A DNA stretch of 64,000 nucleotides from Deltaproteobacteria bacterium. GTDB taxonomy: Bacteria > Myxococcota > JACRCW01. Where the stretch lies: the NCBI GenBank assembly GCA_016218805.1, contig JACRCW010000169.1:62001-126000 (forward strand), given 5' to 3'. Made by a program: the position numbers and the translations under genes. Under the pieces are notes generated by a model. The model ran no database searches and had not been told where the DNA came from. It saw only the letters and a program-made list of their open reading frames with translations. Positions 17,078-25,143 of the stretch are shown here, in pieces (positions within the stretch are counted from its first letter, which is position 1; each line of letters starts with the position of its first letter).

Positions 17078-18418
17078 ATGGCTGCCAAGAAGAAGAAGAA
17101 GAAGCCGGTGAAGAAGAACGCGTCCCGCAAGGTTACGAAGAAGGCGGCGAAGAAGAAGCCCGCCCGCAAACCCGCGGCGGCCAAGAAGCCCGCCCCCGCC
17201 CGGAAGGCCGCGGCCCCCGCGCGCCCGGCGGTGGCCCCGGCCATCATCATCAAGCGGCCCGAGGTGGTGGTGCTCACGGCACTGCGCTCCGGGCTGGGGC
17301 GCGCCACGCGCGGCACGCTCAAGGACACGCGCCCGGACAGCTATGCGGGTGAAGTGGTGAAGGCGGCGGTGAAGGCGTCCGGCGTCGCGGCGAAGGACTT
17401 GGGTGACGTCGTGTTCGGCTGCGCCATGCCGGAGGCGGAGCAGGGCATGAACGTGGCGCGCATTGTCAGCGTGCTGGGTGGCGTGCCCAACGAAGTGCCC
17501 GCGATGACGGTCAACCGGTTCTGCAGCAGCGGCCTGGAGGCGGTGGCCAGCGTGGCGGACCGCATCATGGCGGGGCGTTACCCGGTGGCGCTGGCCGGCG
17601 GTGTGGAGTCCATGAGCCTGGTGCCCATGGGCGGCCACCGCCCGTCCGCGTCTCCGGCGCTGATGGCCAACCGGCCGGACGTGTACACGCCCATGGGCAT
17701 CACGGCGGAACTGGTGGCCAAGCGGTTCAACGTCACGCGGCAGACGCAGGACCAGCTGGCCTTCCGCAGCCACCAGCGCGCCGTGGCCGCGCAGGAGGCC
17801 GGGAAGTTCAAGGCGGAGATTGTCCCGGTGACGGCGCGGATTGTGGACGAGATGGGGCGCGCGCGCACGGAGACGTTTGCCACCGACGAGGGACCGCGCA
17901 AGGACACCACGCTGGAGGCACTGGGGAAGTTGAAGCCGGCGTTTGACAAGGAGGGCACCGTCACGGCGGGGAACTCGTCCCAGGTGACGGACGGCGCGGC
18001 GGCGGTGGTGCTGGCGGACAGCGAGTGGGCGCGCAAGAACGGCCACAAGGCCCGCGCGTTCCTGCGCGGCTACGCGGTGGTGGGCGTGGATCCGGACATC
18101 ATGGGCGTGGGTCCCGTGCCGGCCATCCGCAAGCTGCTCAAGGATGCCGGGCTGAAGATTGACGACGTGGACCTGTTTGAGATCAACGAGGCATTTGCGG
18201 CCCAGGCGGCGTACTGCCAGCGCGAGTTGGGCATCAGCGACGAGCGCATCAATGTGAACGGCGGGGCCATTGCGCTGGGGCACCCGCTGGGGTGCACCGG
18301 GTCACGGCAGTTGGCCACGCTGCTCAGCGAGATGGACCGCCGCAAGGCACGCTACGGCGTCATCTCCATGTGCGTGGGTGGCGGCATGGGCGCTGCCGGG
18401 CTGTTTGAGCGCGCCTGA
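17078..18418 (+). CDS. fadA: Acetyl-CoA C-acyltransferase (thiolase) with histone-H1-like N-terminal tail
   Basis: This 446-residue protein has a thiolase core from about residue 58 and all catalytic motifs: NRFCSSGLEAV (nucleophile C149), INEAFAAQ, GGAIALGHPLGCTGSR and CVGGGMG. It cleaves 3-ketoacyl-CoA to acetyl-CoA and shortened acyl-CoA. The first 55 residues are almost entirely Lys, Ala, Pro and Arg (for example KKAAKKKPARKPAAAKKP), like a histone H1 tail. The start is firm because GAGGAG precedes it and no other ATG occurs before the core. Usual thiolases are about 390 residues, so the tail is an addition. It follows fadN by 25 bases. Confidence 0.93.
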   Translation: MAAKKKKKKPVKKNASRKVTKKAAKKKPARKPAAAKKPAPARKAAAPARPAVAPAIIIKRPEVVVLTALRSGLGRATRGTLKDTRPDSYAGEVVKAAVKASGVAAKDLGDVVFGCAMPEAEQGMNVARIVSVLGGVPNEVPAMTVNRFCSSGLEAVASVADRIMAGRYPVALAGGVESMSLVPMGGHRPSASPALMANRPDVYTPMGITAELVAKRFNVTRQTQDQLAFRSHQRAVAAQEAGKFKAEIVPVTARIVDEMGRARTETFATDEGPRKDTTLEALGKLKPAFDKEGTVTAGNSSQVTDGAAAVVLADSEWARKNGHKARAFLRGYAVVGVDPDIMGVGPVPAIRKLLKDAGLKIDDVDLFEINEAFAAQAAYCQRELGISDERINVNGGAIALGHPLGCTGSRQLATLLSEMDRRKARYGVISMCVGGGMGAAGLFERA

Positions 18419-18435
18419 CCCGCGCGGACCCGACA

Positions 18436-18585
18436 ACACTCCCCCCGCGCAGCGGGGGGAGTGTGGCTGCCCGTCAGGGCAGCCCGGTGGGGGGCCGGGC
18501 GGAGCGCGTACCTTCACGCCTCTGCCACCCCCCACCCGGGCGATGCTCCGCATCGCCCGACCTCCCCCCGCGCAGCGGGGGGAGG
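18436..18585. repeat. Cluster of four perfect palindromes between convergent genes
   Basis: Between the thiolase (+) and NUDIX (-) genes lie four stacked inverted repeats. At 18436-18464, ACACTCCCCCCGC pairs with GCGGGGGGAGTGT around a GCA loop. At 18465-18484, GGCTGCCC-gtca-GGGCAGCC. At 18537-18559, CGGGCGATGC-tcc-GCATCGCCCG. At 18561-18585, CCTCCCCCCGC-gca-GCGGGGGGAGG. The first and last share the same 23-base palindrome core and flank the block, resembling a REP-like or MITE-like extragenic element. It may also serve as a bidirectional terminator, although T-runs are absent. Confidence 0.75.
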
Positions 18586-18588
18586 CAA

Positions 18589-19383
18589 TCAAGTCAGATC
18601 GCTTGCCGCTTGGCGGACCGCCGCCGGGACGGTGTCCCGCGCTGACAGGTCACGCAACACCGCGCGCATCAGCTCAGCGTGGTTGGCGTACATGTTGTCC
18701 AACAGCTCCGCAGTGACCGGCACCGCGCACACCGTGCGGGCGTCATCCATGGCGCGCAATGCAGACGCGCGCTCCCGGTCCACCAGCAAGTACGCCGCGG
18801 TCGTCGTCAACCACGCGTGGTCCGTGGTCCGCGGGTCATCCACCTGGCCCTGCCACGCCACGCGCGCACCCGCGAACGACACCTCCAGCCCCGTCTCCTC
18901 CCGCAGCTCGCGCGCCAGCGTGTCGTGCGGGGCTTCCCCGTCGTCCGCCATGCCGCCGGGGATGGCCCACGGGTAGCGCTCCTGCCCGCCCACCACCACC
19001 GGCAGGGCGCGCTCAATGAGCACCGCGTGCAGCGCGCCCCCGTCCAGTAACAGCACCACCGGGTCCGCGGCGCGGTTCTCGCCCCAGCGCCCCAGTTTCC
19101 CGCGGCCGGCCAACCCCGTCCGCCCCATGGGATTCAGCGGCCGCCCCGCCCCGTCACGCGCCACGCCCGGTGGCAGCGCCACCCGCGTGACGTCTTCCGG
19201 GTCAGCCCAGCCGCCGGGTGTGCGCGTGCGGTCCATGGCCAGCACGCGCGCATCCACGTGGTAGGGCGGTGCGTAACCCGGGAGCGGGACCTCCCAGGGT
19301 TCGCAACCGGTAGGAACAACAAAGCGCTCCGGGTAGCCCGGTGCGCGCTCCGTGCGCGCCCGCGGATATCCGGCCGACGTCAC
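18589..19383 (-). CDS. NUDIX hydrolase, NUDT9-like (ADP-ribose pyrophosphatase type)
   Basis: This is a 264-residue protein. A complete Nudix box spans residues 144-166 (GMADDGE, then RELREETGL), matching G-x5-E-x7-R-E-x2-E-E-x-G. The upstream stretch GRGKLGRWGENRAADPVV is the hallmark of NUDT9-like ADP-ribose pyrophosphatases, as is the N-terminal section ending in RPLNPMGRTGL. Probable reaction: ADP-ribose to AMP and ribose 5-phosphate. Unlike animal NUDT9, the box keeps all acidic metal ligands. Its ATG overlaps the end of the FlhB/SctU-like gene by four bases (19380-19383), so the two are probably co-transcribed, with no obvious functional link. Confidence 0.88.
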   Translation of the reverse strand: MTSAGYPRARTERAPGYPERFVVPTGCEPWEVPLPGYAPPYHVDARVLAMDRTRTPGGWADPEDVTRVALPPGVARDGAGRPLNPMGRTGLAGRGKLGRWGENRAADPVVLLLDGGALHAVLIERALPVVVGGQERYPWAIPGGMADDGEAPHDTLARELREETGLEVSFAGARVAWQGQVDDPRTTDHAWLTTTAAYLLVDRERASALRAMDDARTVCAVPVTAELLDNMYANHAELMRAVLRDLSARDTVPAAVRQAASDLT

Positions 19384-20447
19384 ACCTTCCCCTTCTGCTT
19401 GAGCTCGTAGACAAAGTTCAGCACCTCGGCCACGGCTTCATAGAGTTCTTCGGGGACTTCTTCGCCCAGGTCCAGCTTGTGCAGCGCCTGCGCCAGCGGG
19501 ACGTTGCGCAGGATGGGCACGTTGAACTGCCGGGCAATCTCTTTGATCTTCTCCGCGTTCTTGCGCATCCCCTTGGCCACCACCGTCGGGGCGCCGCCCT
19601 TCTCCGCGTCGTACTTGATCGCCACGGCCACGTGGGACGGGTTGGTGATGACGGCGTCCGCGTGGCGCACGTTCTCCTGGGACCCGTGCATGATGAGCTC
19701 TTCCGCCAGCGCTTTGCGCTGGTGCTTCATCTCCGGGTCGCCTTCGGACTGCTTGTACTCCTGCTTCACGTCGTACTTGCTCATCATGTTGTCCTTCTTG
19801 AACTGCCAGCGCTGGTAGAAGAAGTCCGCCATGGCCAGTACCAGGAATACCGCGGCAACCTTGACGGTCATCCGGTACATGATGTCCCCGGCCACCGTGA
19901 TGGAGTGATACAGCGGCATGCGGGACAGCATGACCACGTCACGCGCGCGGTCGTGGATGCTGTCGTAACAGAGGTAGCCAATGAGCCCGAACTTGATGAG
20001 CTGCTTGAGCAGCTCCACGAGCTTCTTCTTGGAGATCATCTGCTTGAGGCCGCTGATGGGATTGATCTTGGACAGCTGCGGCTTCAACGGCTCCACGGTG
20101 AACAGGAACCCCACCTGCATGTAGTTGCTGATGATGGCCATGATGACGGCGGTGCCCAGGATGGGCGCGGACTGCAGGAGGATGACGCGCGGCGCGTCCC
20201 ACGCCAGGTTGGCCGCGTGGCCAATGCTGGGCTTGGCCTCCGTGGCCAGTTGCAGGGCGCCGCGGACATAGTTCTGCAGGTTGGTGAGGGTGCCGCGGAA
20301 CGTGGCCGCCAGCACCAGGAACGTGGCCAGGAACATCATCCCGCCCACCGCATCCTGGCTCTTGGCCACCTGGCCCTTGTCCCGCGCCTGCTTCATGCGC
20401 TGGGGCGAAGCCTCCTCGGTCTTTTCCCCGGAACCGCCGTCTGACAT
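19380..20447 (-). CDS. FlhB/SctU-family type III export switch protein (NPSH variant)
   Basis: This 355-residue protein has the full FlhB/YscU layout. The charged N-terminus contains EEASPQRMKQARDKGQVAKS, four membrane segments lie at about 35-210, and a cytoplasmic tail carries the autocleavage site. The site reads N269-P-S-H272 instead of the canonical NPTH, followed by VAVAIKYD. In the family, cleavage between Asn and Pro switches substrate specificity of flagellar or injectisome export. No other export-apparatus gene lies within the window, so this copy is an orphan here. Sequence alone does not tell me whether it belongs to a flagellum or an injectisome. Confidence 0.9.
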   Translation of the reverse strand: MSDGGSGEKTEEASPQRMKQARDKGQVAKSQDAVGGMMFLATFLVLAATFRGTLTNLQNYVRGALQLATEAKPSIGHAANLAWDAPRVILLQSAPILGTAVIMAIISNYMQVGFLFTVEPLKPQLSKINPISGLKQMISKKKLVELLKQLIKFGLIGYLCYDSIHDRARDVVMLSRMPLYHSITVAGDIMYRMTVKVAAVFLVLAMADFFYQRWQFKKDNMMSKYDVKQEYKQSEGDPEMKHQRKALAEELIMHGSQENVRHADAVITNPSHVAVAIKYDAEKGGAPTVVAKGMRKNAEKIKEIARQFNVPILRNVPLAQALHKLDLGEEVPEELYEAVAEVLNFVYELKQKGKV

Positions 20448-20542
20448 GGCGCGGCAGGGTACGGTTGTCGTCGATACACCGCAAGGGCGCGGCCGTGGGC
20501 GGTTTTGACACGTGCGCCGGGCGGCGGATATCGCCTCCGGGC

Positions 20543-21649
20543 ATGCTGCTGCCGCGCCTGCTCGCCCTGGGTCTGCTCACGGGGCTGCTGTTCCCCGGCA
20601 CGGCGCGCGCGCACAACCAGAGCACCGGGTTCAGCCGCGTCACCGTGGAGGGAAACAGCGTGCGGGTGTCCACCTGGCTGCTGGCCGCGGACTACCAGCA
20701 CCTGGTGGGCCTGGACCCGGACGAGAACGGCGTCATCACCCCGGACGAGGCCCGCCAGGGCGAAGCCGCCGTGGGCGTGTACCTGGGGCAGACGCTGCGC
20801 GTGTTCGCCACCGGGGAGGACGGGCGGCAGCGCGCGTGCACGCCGCGCTTTGACGGGCTGGACCTGGACGCGGCGGAAGGCCTCCCGCGCCGCTACCCCG
20901 CGCACCTGGCGTATGCCTGCCCGGTCACTCCCAAGCGCCTGGTGTTCCGCTTTGGCCTGTTTGCGGGCGCGCCGGTGCGCCACCAGCACCTGATGGTGTG
21001 CACCCTTGCTGACGGGCGGACCGAGGAGCTCCTGTTCACCCCGGAGCACTCCGAGCGCGTGCTGACCGGCGTGTCGCGTACGGGCTGGGAGGTGGCGCGG
21101 GACTTTGGGGCGCTGGGCGTGGAGCACATTGTCACCGGCTGGGACCACCTGCTGTTCCTGGTGGCGCTGCTGGTGGCTGCGCTGCGCTTCCGCGACGTGG
21201 TGGCGCTGGTCACCTCCTTCACGGTGGCGCACAGCATCACGCTGGCGGTGGCCGCGCTGGGCGTGTTCTCCCTGCCCGCGCGCGTGGTGGAGCCGGCCAT
21301 TGCCGCCTCCATTGTCTACCTGGCGCTGGATGACGCGCGCATGCTGGTGCGCGGGCGGGCGCCCGCGGTGCCGCGTGTCGCCGTGTCGTTCGCGTTCGGG
21401 CTGGTGCACGGGTTTGGCTTTGCGGCCGCGCTGGCGGAAACGGGGCTGCCGCGCACGCACCTGGTGGGCGCGTTGGCGTCGTTCAACGTCGGCGTGGAGT
21501 GCGGGCAGCTGGTGTTCTGCGCCGGCGTGTTCGCGCTGCTGCAGCGCGTCCGTCGGACGGCGGCCGGCGTCCGGGTGGGGCTGGGCATCAGCGTCGTCGC
21601 GGCGGCGCTGGGCGGGTACTGGCTGGTCCAACGCCTCTGGGGTACTTAG
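20543..21649 (+). CDS. HupE/UreJ-family membrane protein
   Basis: This 368-residue protein has its start placed at ATG 20543, which begins a clear signal peptide (LLPRLLALGLLTGLLFPGTARA-type, cleaved after ARA); a longer frame begins upstream. An extracytoplasmic N-terminal domain of about 180 residues precedes six membrane segments bearing the HupE/UreJ_2 marks: GVEHIVTGWDHLLFLVALL, FTVAHSITLAVAALG and FGLVHGFGFAAAL. The conserved His residues in these helices suggest metal (nickel or cobalt) handling, as proposed for the family. No hydrogenase or urease gene is nearby. The N-terminal domain contains a possible Asp-rich loop (DPDENGVITPDEA) resembling an EF-hand. Confidence 0.85.
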   Translation: MLLPRLLALGLLTGLLFPGTARAHNQSTGFSRVTVEGNSVRVSTWLLAADYQHLVGLDPDENGVITPDEARQGEAAVGVYLGQTLRVFATGEDGRQRACTPRFDGLDLDAAEGLPRRYPAHLAYACPVTPKRLVFRFGLFAGAPVRHQHLMVCTLADGRTEELLFTPEHSERVLTGVSRTGWEVARDFGALGVEHIVTGWDHLLFLVALLVAALRFRDVVALVTSFTVAHSITLAVAALGVFSLPARVVEPAIAASIVYLALDDARMLVRGRAPAVPRVAVSFAFGLVHGFGFAAALAETGLPRTHLVGALASFNVGVECGQLVFCAGVFALLQRVRRTAAGVRVGLGISVVAAALGGYWLVQRLWGT

Positions 21650-21677
21650 GTGGAAGACACGCAGAACGGAGGCGGCC

Positions 21678-22103
21678 ATGGCCACCCATCACGACGTGGA
21701 AAGCCACCTGGTGCGCATGGGGGTCAGTTTTGACTCAGTGGGGGAAGGTACCTGGGTCATCCACGCTGAGGAAGAGCACGTGGGCCAGATCGTGGTCCGT
21801 CATGACCCGCCCATCCTGGTATTCCGGTGCAAGATCATGGACCTGCCCCGTGCCGGGGATTCGGCCGGCCTGATGCGCAAGCTGTTGGAGCTCAACGCCA
21901 GCGGCATGCTGGGAGCGGCCTACGGGCTGGAGGGCCAGAGCGTTGTGGCCGTGGAGGTCATCCAGAGTGACAACCTGGATGCCAACGAGTTTGACGCCGC
22001 GGTGGACGGGATGATGCTCTCCATTGGTGAGCACATGCCGCTGTTGACGCAATACGTGGACCGCGGACCGGGCGCGCCGGCCGGGCGGCGCGGCAGCGCG
22101 TGA
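21678..22103 (+). CDS. YbjN-like (secretion-chaperone-like) protein
   Basis: This 141-residue protein starts at ATG 21678 with GGAGG seven bases upstream. The frame also reads through the 3' part of the HupE gene, so the apparent upstream extension is a shadow. The sequence fits the YbjN/type III chaperone-like fold: an N-terminal helix (DVESHLVRMGVSF), strands with WVIHAEEEHVGQIVVRHDPP, then MRKLLELNASGMLGAAYGLEG and a long helix EFDAAVDGMMLSIGEH. Such small proteins often act as chaperones or regulators. Its proximity to an FlhB/SctU homologue is suggestive but the genes are divergent. It is followed 75 bases later by pspA. Confidence 0.72.
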   Translation: MATHHDVESHLVRMGVSFDSVGEGTWVIHAEEEHVGQIVVRHDPPILVFRCKIMDLPRAGDSAGLMRKLLELNASGMLGAAYGLEGQSVVAVEVIQSDNLDANEFDAAVDGMMLSIGEHMPLLTQYVDRGPGAPAGRRGSA

Positions 22104-22120
22104 GGCAGCACCGCAGAACC

Positions 22121-22148
22121 TTGGTGCCACCCCACCCGTTGGCATAGT
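22121..22148 (+). promoter_or_regulatory. Weak sigma-70-like promoter before pspA
   Basis: TTGGTG (22121-22126), a 16-nt spacer and CATAGT (22143-22148), about 30 bases before the pspA start. Each box keeps four of six consensus bases by my reading. No sigma-54 (-24/-12) promoter, the usual driver of psp genes in enterobacteria, is visible. Confidence 0.35.
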
Positions 22149-22178
22149 GGAAGCACACGCAGGCTGTTGGAGGAACGC

Positions 22179-22949
22179 ATGGGCATTTTTTCCCGGCTGG
22201 CAGCACTTCTCAAGAGCAACGTCAACGACCTCATCAACAAGGCCGAGGACCCGGAGAAGATGCTCACCCAGATGCTGCTGGACATGCAGTCCCAGCTGGT
22301 TGAGGCCAAGAAACAGGTGGCCGTGGCCATTGCCGACGAGAAGCGGCTGAAGAAGCAGCTGGACAATGAGCAGACCGCGGCGGCGGAGTGGGAGAAGAAG
22401 GCCATGCTGGCCGTCAAGGCCGGCAACGACAACCTGGCCCGCGAGGCGCTGATGCGCCAGCAGGAACACGCCAAGCTGGCCGAGGGCTACGTCACCCAGT
22501 GGGAGTCCCAGCGCCAGGCGGTGGAGCAGCTGAAGACCGCCCTGCAGTCCCTCAACGCCAAGATTGAGGAGGCCAAGCGCAAGAAGAACCTGCTGGTGGC
22601 GCGGGCCAAGCGCGCGGAGGCGCAGAAGACCATTGCGGAGACCATGCACGGGCTGCAGGACACCAGCGCGTTTGAGACCATGGCGCGCATGGAGGAGAAG
22701 ATCACGCAGCTGGAGGCGCACACGGAGGCCCACGCGGAGCTGGCCGCCGCCACCTCCGGTGACGCGCTGGAGCAGCAGTTCAAACAGCTGGGCGTGGCCA
22801 GCGCGGATGACGCGCTGGCACAGTTGAAGGAGAAGATGGGCCTGCTGGGGAGCGGCAGTTCCACGCCCCCACCGCAGCTGGGGCCCGGCAAGCCGCACAA
22901 GGATGAGCCCGAGCACGTTGAGGGCGAGATGGACAGCGGCAAGAAGTGA
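22179..22949 (+). CDS. pspA: PspA/IM30-family membrane-stress protein
   Basis: This 256-residue protein starts at ATG 22179 with GGAGGAA just upstream; a TTG four codons earlier overlaps that ribosome-binding site. The N-terminus MGIFSRLAALLKSNVNDLINKAEDPEKMLTQ-type segment is the PspA amphipathic helix plus helix 1. The rest is long alpha-helical coiled coil with EAKKQVAVAIADEKRLKKQL and EALMRQQEHA. Family members assemble into ESCRT-III-like rods or rings on the inner membrane and counter envelope stress. The C-terminal 35 residues (GSSTPPPQLGPGKPHKDEPEH) are a disordered extension. No pspF or pspBC is near. Confidence 0.9.
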   Translation: MGIFSRLAALLKSNVNDLINKAEDPEKMLTQMLLDMQSQLVEAKKQVAVAIADEKRLKKQLDNEQTAAAEWEKKAMLAVKAGNDNLAREALMRQQEHAKLAEGYVTQWESQRQAVEQLKTALQSLNAKIEEAKRKKNLLVARAKRAEAQKTIAETMHGLQDTSAFETMARMEEKITQLEAHTEAHAELAAATSGDALEQQFKQLGVASADDALAQLKEKMGLLGSGSSTPPPQLGPGKPHKDEPEHVEGEMDSGKK

Positions 22950-23049
22950 GCGGCTGACAGCAGGCGCGTCATGCGGGCCGGCGCCGGCCGTGCCCTTCCC
23001 GGAAAAGCGCGCTAGCTTCACGGGGAATCGTCCCGACGGGGCGCGTCCC

Positions 23050-24261
23050 ATGGAACCCGGCGTCAACAACTCCGCACCTTCGCTGCTGCGCGTGGGACGC
23101 ACGGTGGGGGACTACGTCCTTTTGTCCGAGCTGGGCCGCGGCGGGTTCGGCGTGGTCTACGAGGCGGAGGACCAGCGCGACCGTGCGCGCGTGGCGCTCA
23201 AGACGCTGCGGGCGGACCTGTCCAGCCCCCAGGGCCAGCGCGCGCTCACCCGCTTCCTGCTGGAGGTGCGCGCCGCGCGGCAGATCCGGCACCCCAACGT
23301 GGTGCGCTACATTGACGCGGGACAGCTCACCGGTGAGGACGGCAGCATTCTCGCGTTCTACGCCATGGAACTGCTGGCCGGGGAGACGCTTGAGCAGCTG
23401 GTGCGCCGGTCCGGGCCCATGAAGCCCGTGGAGGCCGCCAGCGTCATCCGGCAGGCCGCCGTGGGGCTGTACACCGCGCACTGCCAGGGCATCATCCACC
23501 GTGACATCAAGCCCGGGAACATCATGCTCACGTCCCAGGGGCGTGCGGTGGTGACGGACTTTGGCGTCTGCAAGATCAAGGAGATGCACAACGTCACGGC
23601 GGCGGGCCAGGTGGTGGGGACCGCGCGCTACCTGGCTCCGGAGCAGTTCCTGGGCGCGCCGGTGGACGCGCGCAGTGACATCTTCGCGCTGGGCGCGCTG
23701 CTCTACTACCTGCTCACGGGCGAACACCTGCGCATTGCCAAGGACCTGGTGGTGCTGTCCCGCGTGGTGGCCCGCGGCGAGGACGTCAAGCGGGTGAAAG
23801 AGGCGGCGGGCATCCCGCAGGCGTTCCGGAGCGTGCTGGTGCGCGCCGTCGCCCGGGAGCCGTCTGACCGGTACAAGACCGCGCTGGACCTGGCGCACGC
23901 GCTGGAGGAGGCGTGCCTGTCCCGCGAGGTGCAGGCGCTGGCCAAGGCCCCCCCGCGCGCCGTCCCCCTGCAGCAGAAGGGCCCGCCGGTCCCACCGCCG
24001 GTGCCCGCCGTCACGCAGGACGGCGTGGACACCACCCTGCGCGAGGAGGCCTCGGCCGACGACGTGGATGACGTGGATGATGACGCGACGGAGGTGGCCG
24101 CGGCCGCAGCGGACGGGCACACGCCGTCCATTGAGATCTCCATCTCCATTTCGCAGGAGCTGCAGCGCGCGGCGCGGTCACGCTCACCGTGGATGATGGT
24201 GGGCGTGATGGTGCTGACGGCGGTGGCCGTGGCATGGCTGCTGGCCATGTGGGTGGAGTGA
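23050..24261 (+). CDS. Ser/Thr protein kinase with C-terminal membrane anchor
   Basis: This 403-residue protein has a complete kinase domain at about 22-300: glycine loop GRGGFGVV (29-36), VALK (K51), HRDIKPGN (D152), DFG (170-172) and APEQF (196-200). All catalytic residues are present, so it should be active. The C-terminal 100 residues are Asp/Ala-rich and end in one hydrophobic helix (MMVGVMVLTAVAVAWLLAMWV), placing the kinase on the cytoplasmic side of the membrane. The start is ATG 23050; TAGCTT at 23013-23018 may be a -10 box. No dedicated sensor domain is evident. An M14-like peptidase gene follows after 19 bases. Confidence 0.9.
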   Translation: MEPGVNNSAPSLLRVGRTVGDYVLLSELGRGGFGVVYEAEDQRDRARVALKTLRADLSSPQGQRALTRFLLEVRAARQIRHPNVVRYIDAGQLTGEDGSILAFYAMELLAGETLEQLVRRSGPMKPVEAASVIRQAAVGLYTAHCQGIIHRDIKPGNIMLTSQGRAVVTDFGVCKIKEMHNVTAAGQVVGTARYLAPEQFLGAPVDARSDIFALGALLYYLLTGEHLRIAKDLVVLSRVVARGEDVKRVKEAAGIPQAFRSVLVRAVAREPSDRYKTALDLAHALEEACLSREVQALAKAPPRAVPLQQKGPPVPPPVPAVTQDGVDTTLREEASADDVDDVDDDATEVAAAAADGHTPSIEISISISQELQRAARSRSPWMMVGVMVLTAVAVAWLLAMWVE

Positions 24262-24280
24262 ACGGAATCCGGAGGTACGT

Positions 24281-25072
24281 TTGACGTCGAGCAACGGGCC
24301 CACGTCGGGCATGCTTTACCGTGACTACCTGCGCGCGCTGCGGCGGGTGCACGCGCGCTGGAAGGACCGTTACGAACTGGCCACGGTGGGCAACGCGCGC
24401 CACCGGCCGCGGCCCGTGCCGCTGGTGCGGGTGTCCACCCGCGGCCGGCGTGCCGGGGGCGTGATGCTGATGGCCGGCTTCCACGGCGAAGAGCCGGCCG
24501 GCCCCGTCTCCCTGCTGCACCACCTGCACCACCTGCTGGGGCGCGCGCTGGACCTGTCCGTGCCGCTGTGCATCTACCCCGTGGTCAACCCGCACGGGTT
24601 TGACCGCAACGTGCGCACCACCGTGGACGGCGCGTACACCAACGCCGGGTTCATCCATGACGTGGACCCCACGGGCCCGGAGGTGGCGCTCCTGCGCGCG
24701 GACATGGCGCGCTTCCGCCCCGCCGTGTTCCTGGACCTCCACGAAGACGACCGCGAGAACCGGTCCTACCTGTACGCGTTTGGTGACGAGGAACTGGCGG
24801 CGGGGCTGACCCGCACGCTGCACGCGTTCATCCCCGGCGTGGAGGGCGCGCTGGGTCATGACGCCACCCTGGTGGCGCGTGACGGCCAGATCCGTGACCA
24901 CCACGACGGCAGCGCCGAGGACTTCATGTCCCACGCGGGCACGTTGGGGTCGTTTGCGTCCGAGACGCCGACCAAGGTGCCGCTGCGCGTCCGGCTGGCC
25001 GCGGACCTCGCCGTGGTGGACCACGCCCTGGAATGGGTGGCGGCCCGCCGTCGGAGGAGGCACCGGGCTTGA
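24281..25072 (+). CDS. M14-family zinc carboxypeptidase-like protein
   Basis: This is a 263-residue protein. The TTG start at 24281 is favoured because GGAGG lies five bases upstream; ATG 24311 is the alternative. The zinc-binding pair is H68 and E71 in GFHGEEPAG, with the third ligand H154 in LDLHEDD. The likely catalytic Glu is in FASETPTKVPL near the C-terminus. Family knowledge puts it with M14 carboxypeptidases or related amidohydrolases acting on peptides or peptidoglycan fragments. No signal peptide is seen, so it is presumably cytoplasmic. It follows the kinase gene closely and may be co-transcribed. Confidence 0.8.
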   Translation: MTSSNGPTSGMLYRDYLRALRRVHARWKDRYELATVGNARHRPRPVPLVRVSTRGRRAGGVMLMAGFHGEEPAGPVSLLHHLHHLLGRALDLSVPLCIYPVVNPHGFDRNVRTTVDGAYTNAGFIHDVDPTGPEVALLRADMARFRPAVFLDLHEDDRENRSYLYAFGDEELAAGLTRTLHAFIPGVEGALGHDATLVARDGQIRDHHDGSAEDFMSHAGTLGSFASETPTKVPLRVRLAADLAVVDHALEWVAARRRRRHRA

Positions 25073-25143
25073 CGCCCGCCTGCGCGTCTGGGAACACGCC
25101 GCGGTCTCCCGCTGGTTGCGGGACATTTGCGGAGGATGGACCC

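Noticed and set aside
15454..17328. Minus-strand open frame of 624 codons opposite fadN
   Set aside because: His/Val/Arg-rich shadow of the fadN codon bias; no ribosome-binding site or domain, and fadN on the other strand is unmistakable.
18436..18585. Integron attC site or phage attachment site
   Set aside because: The palindromes are perfect and stacked, with no integrase or attC-type bulged stem.
22179..22949. Sigma-54 promoter and psp operon
   Set aside because: No -24/-12 element or pspF/pspBC gene found around pspA.
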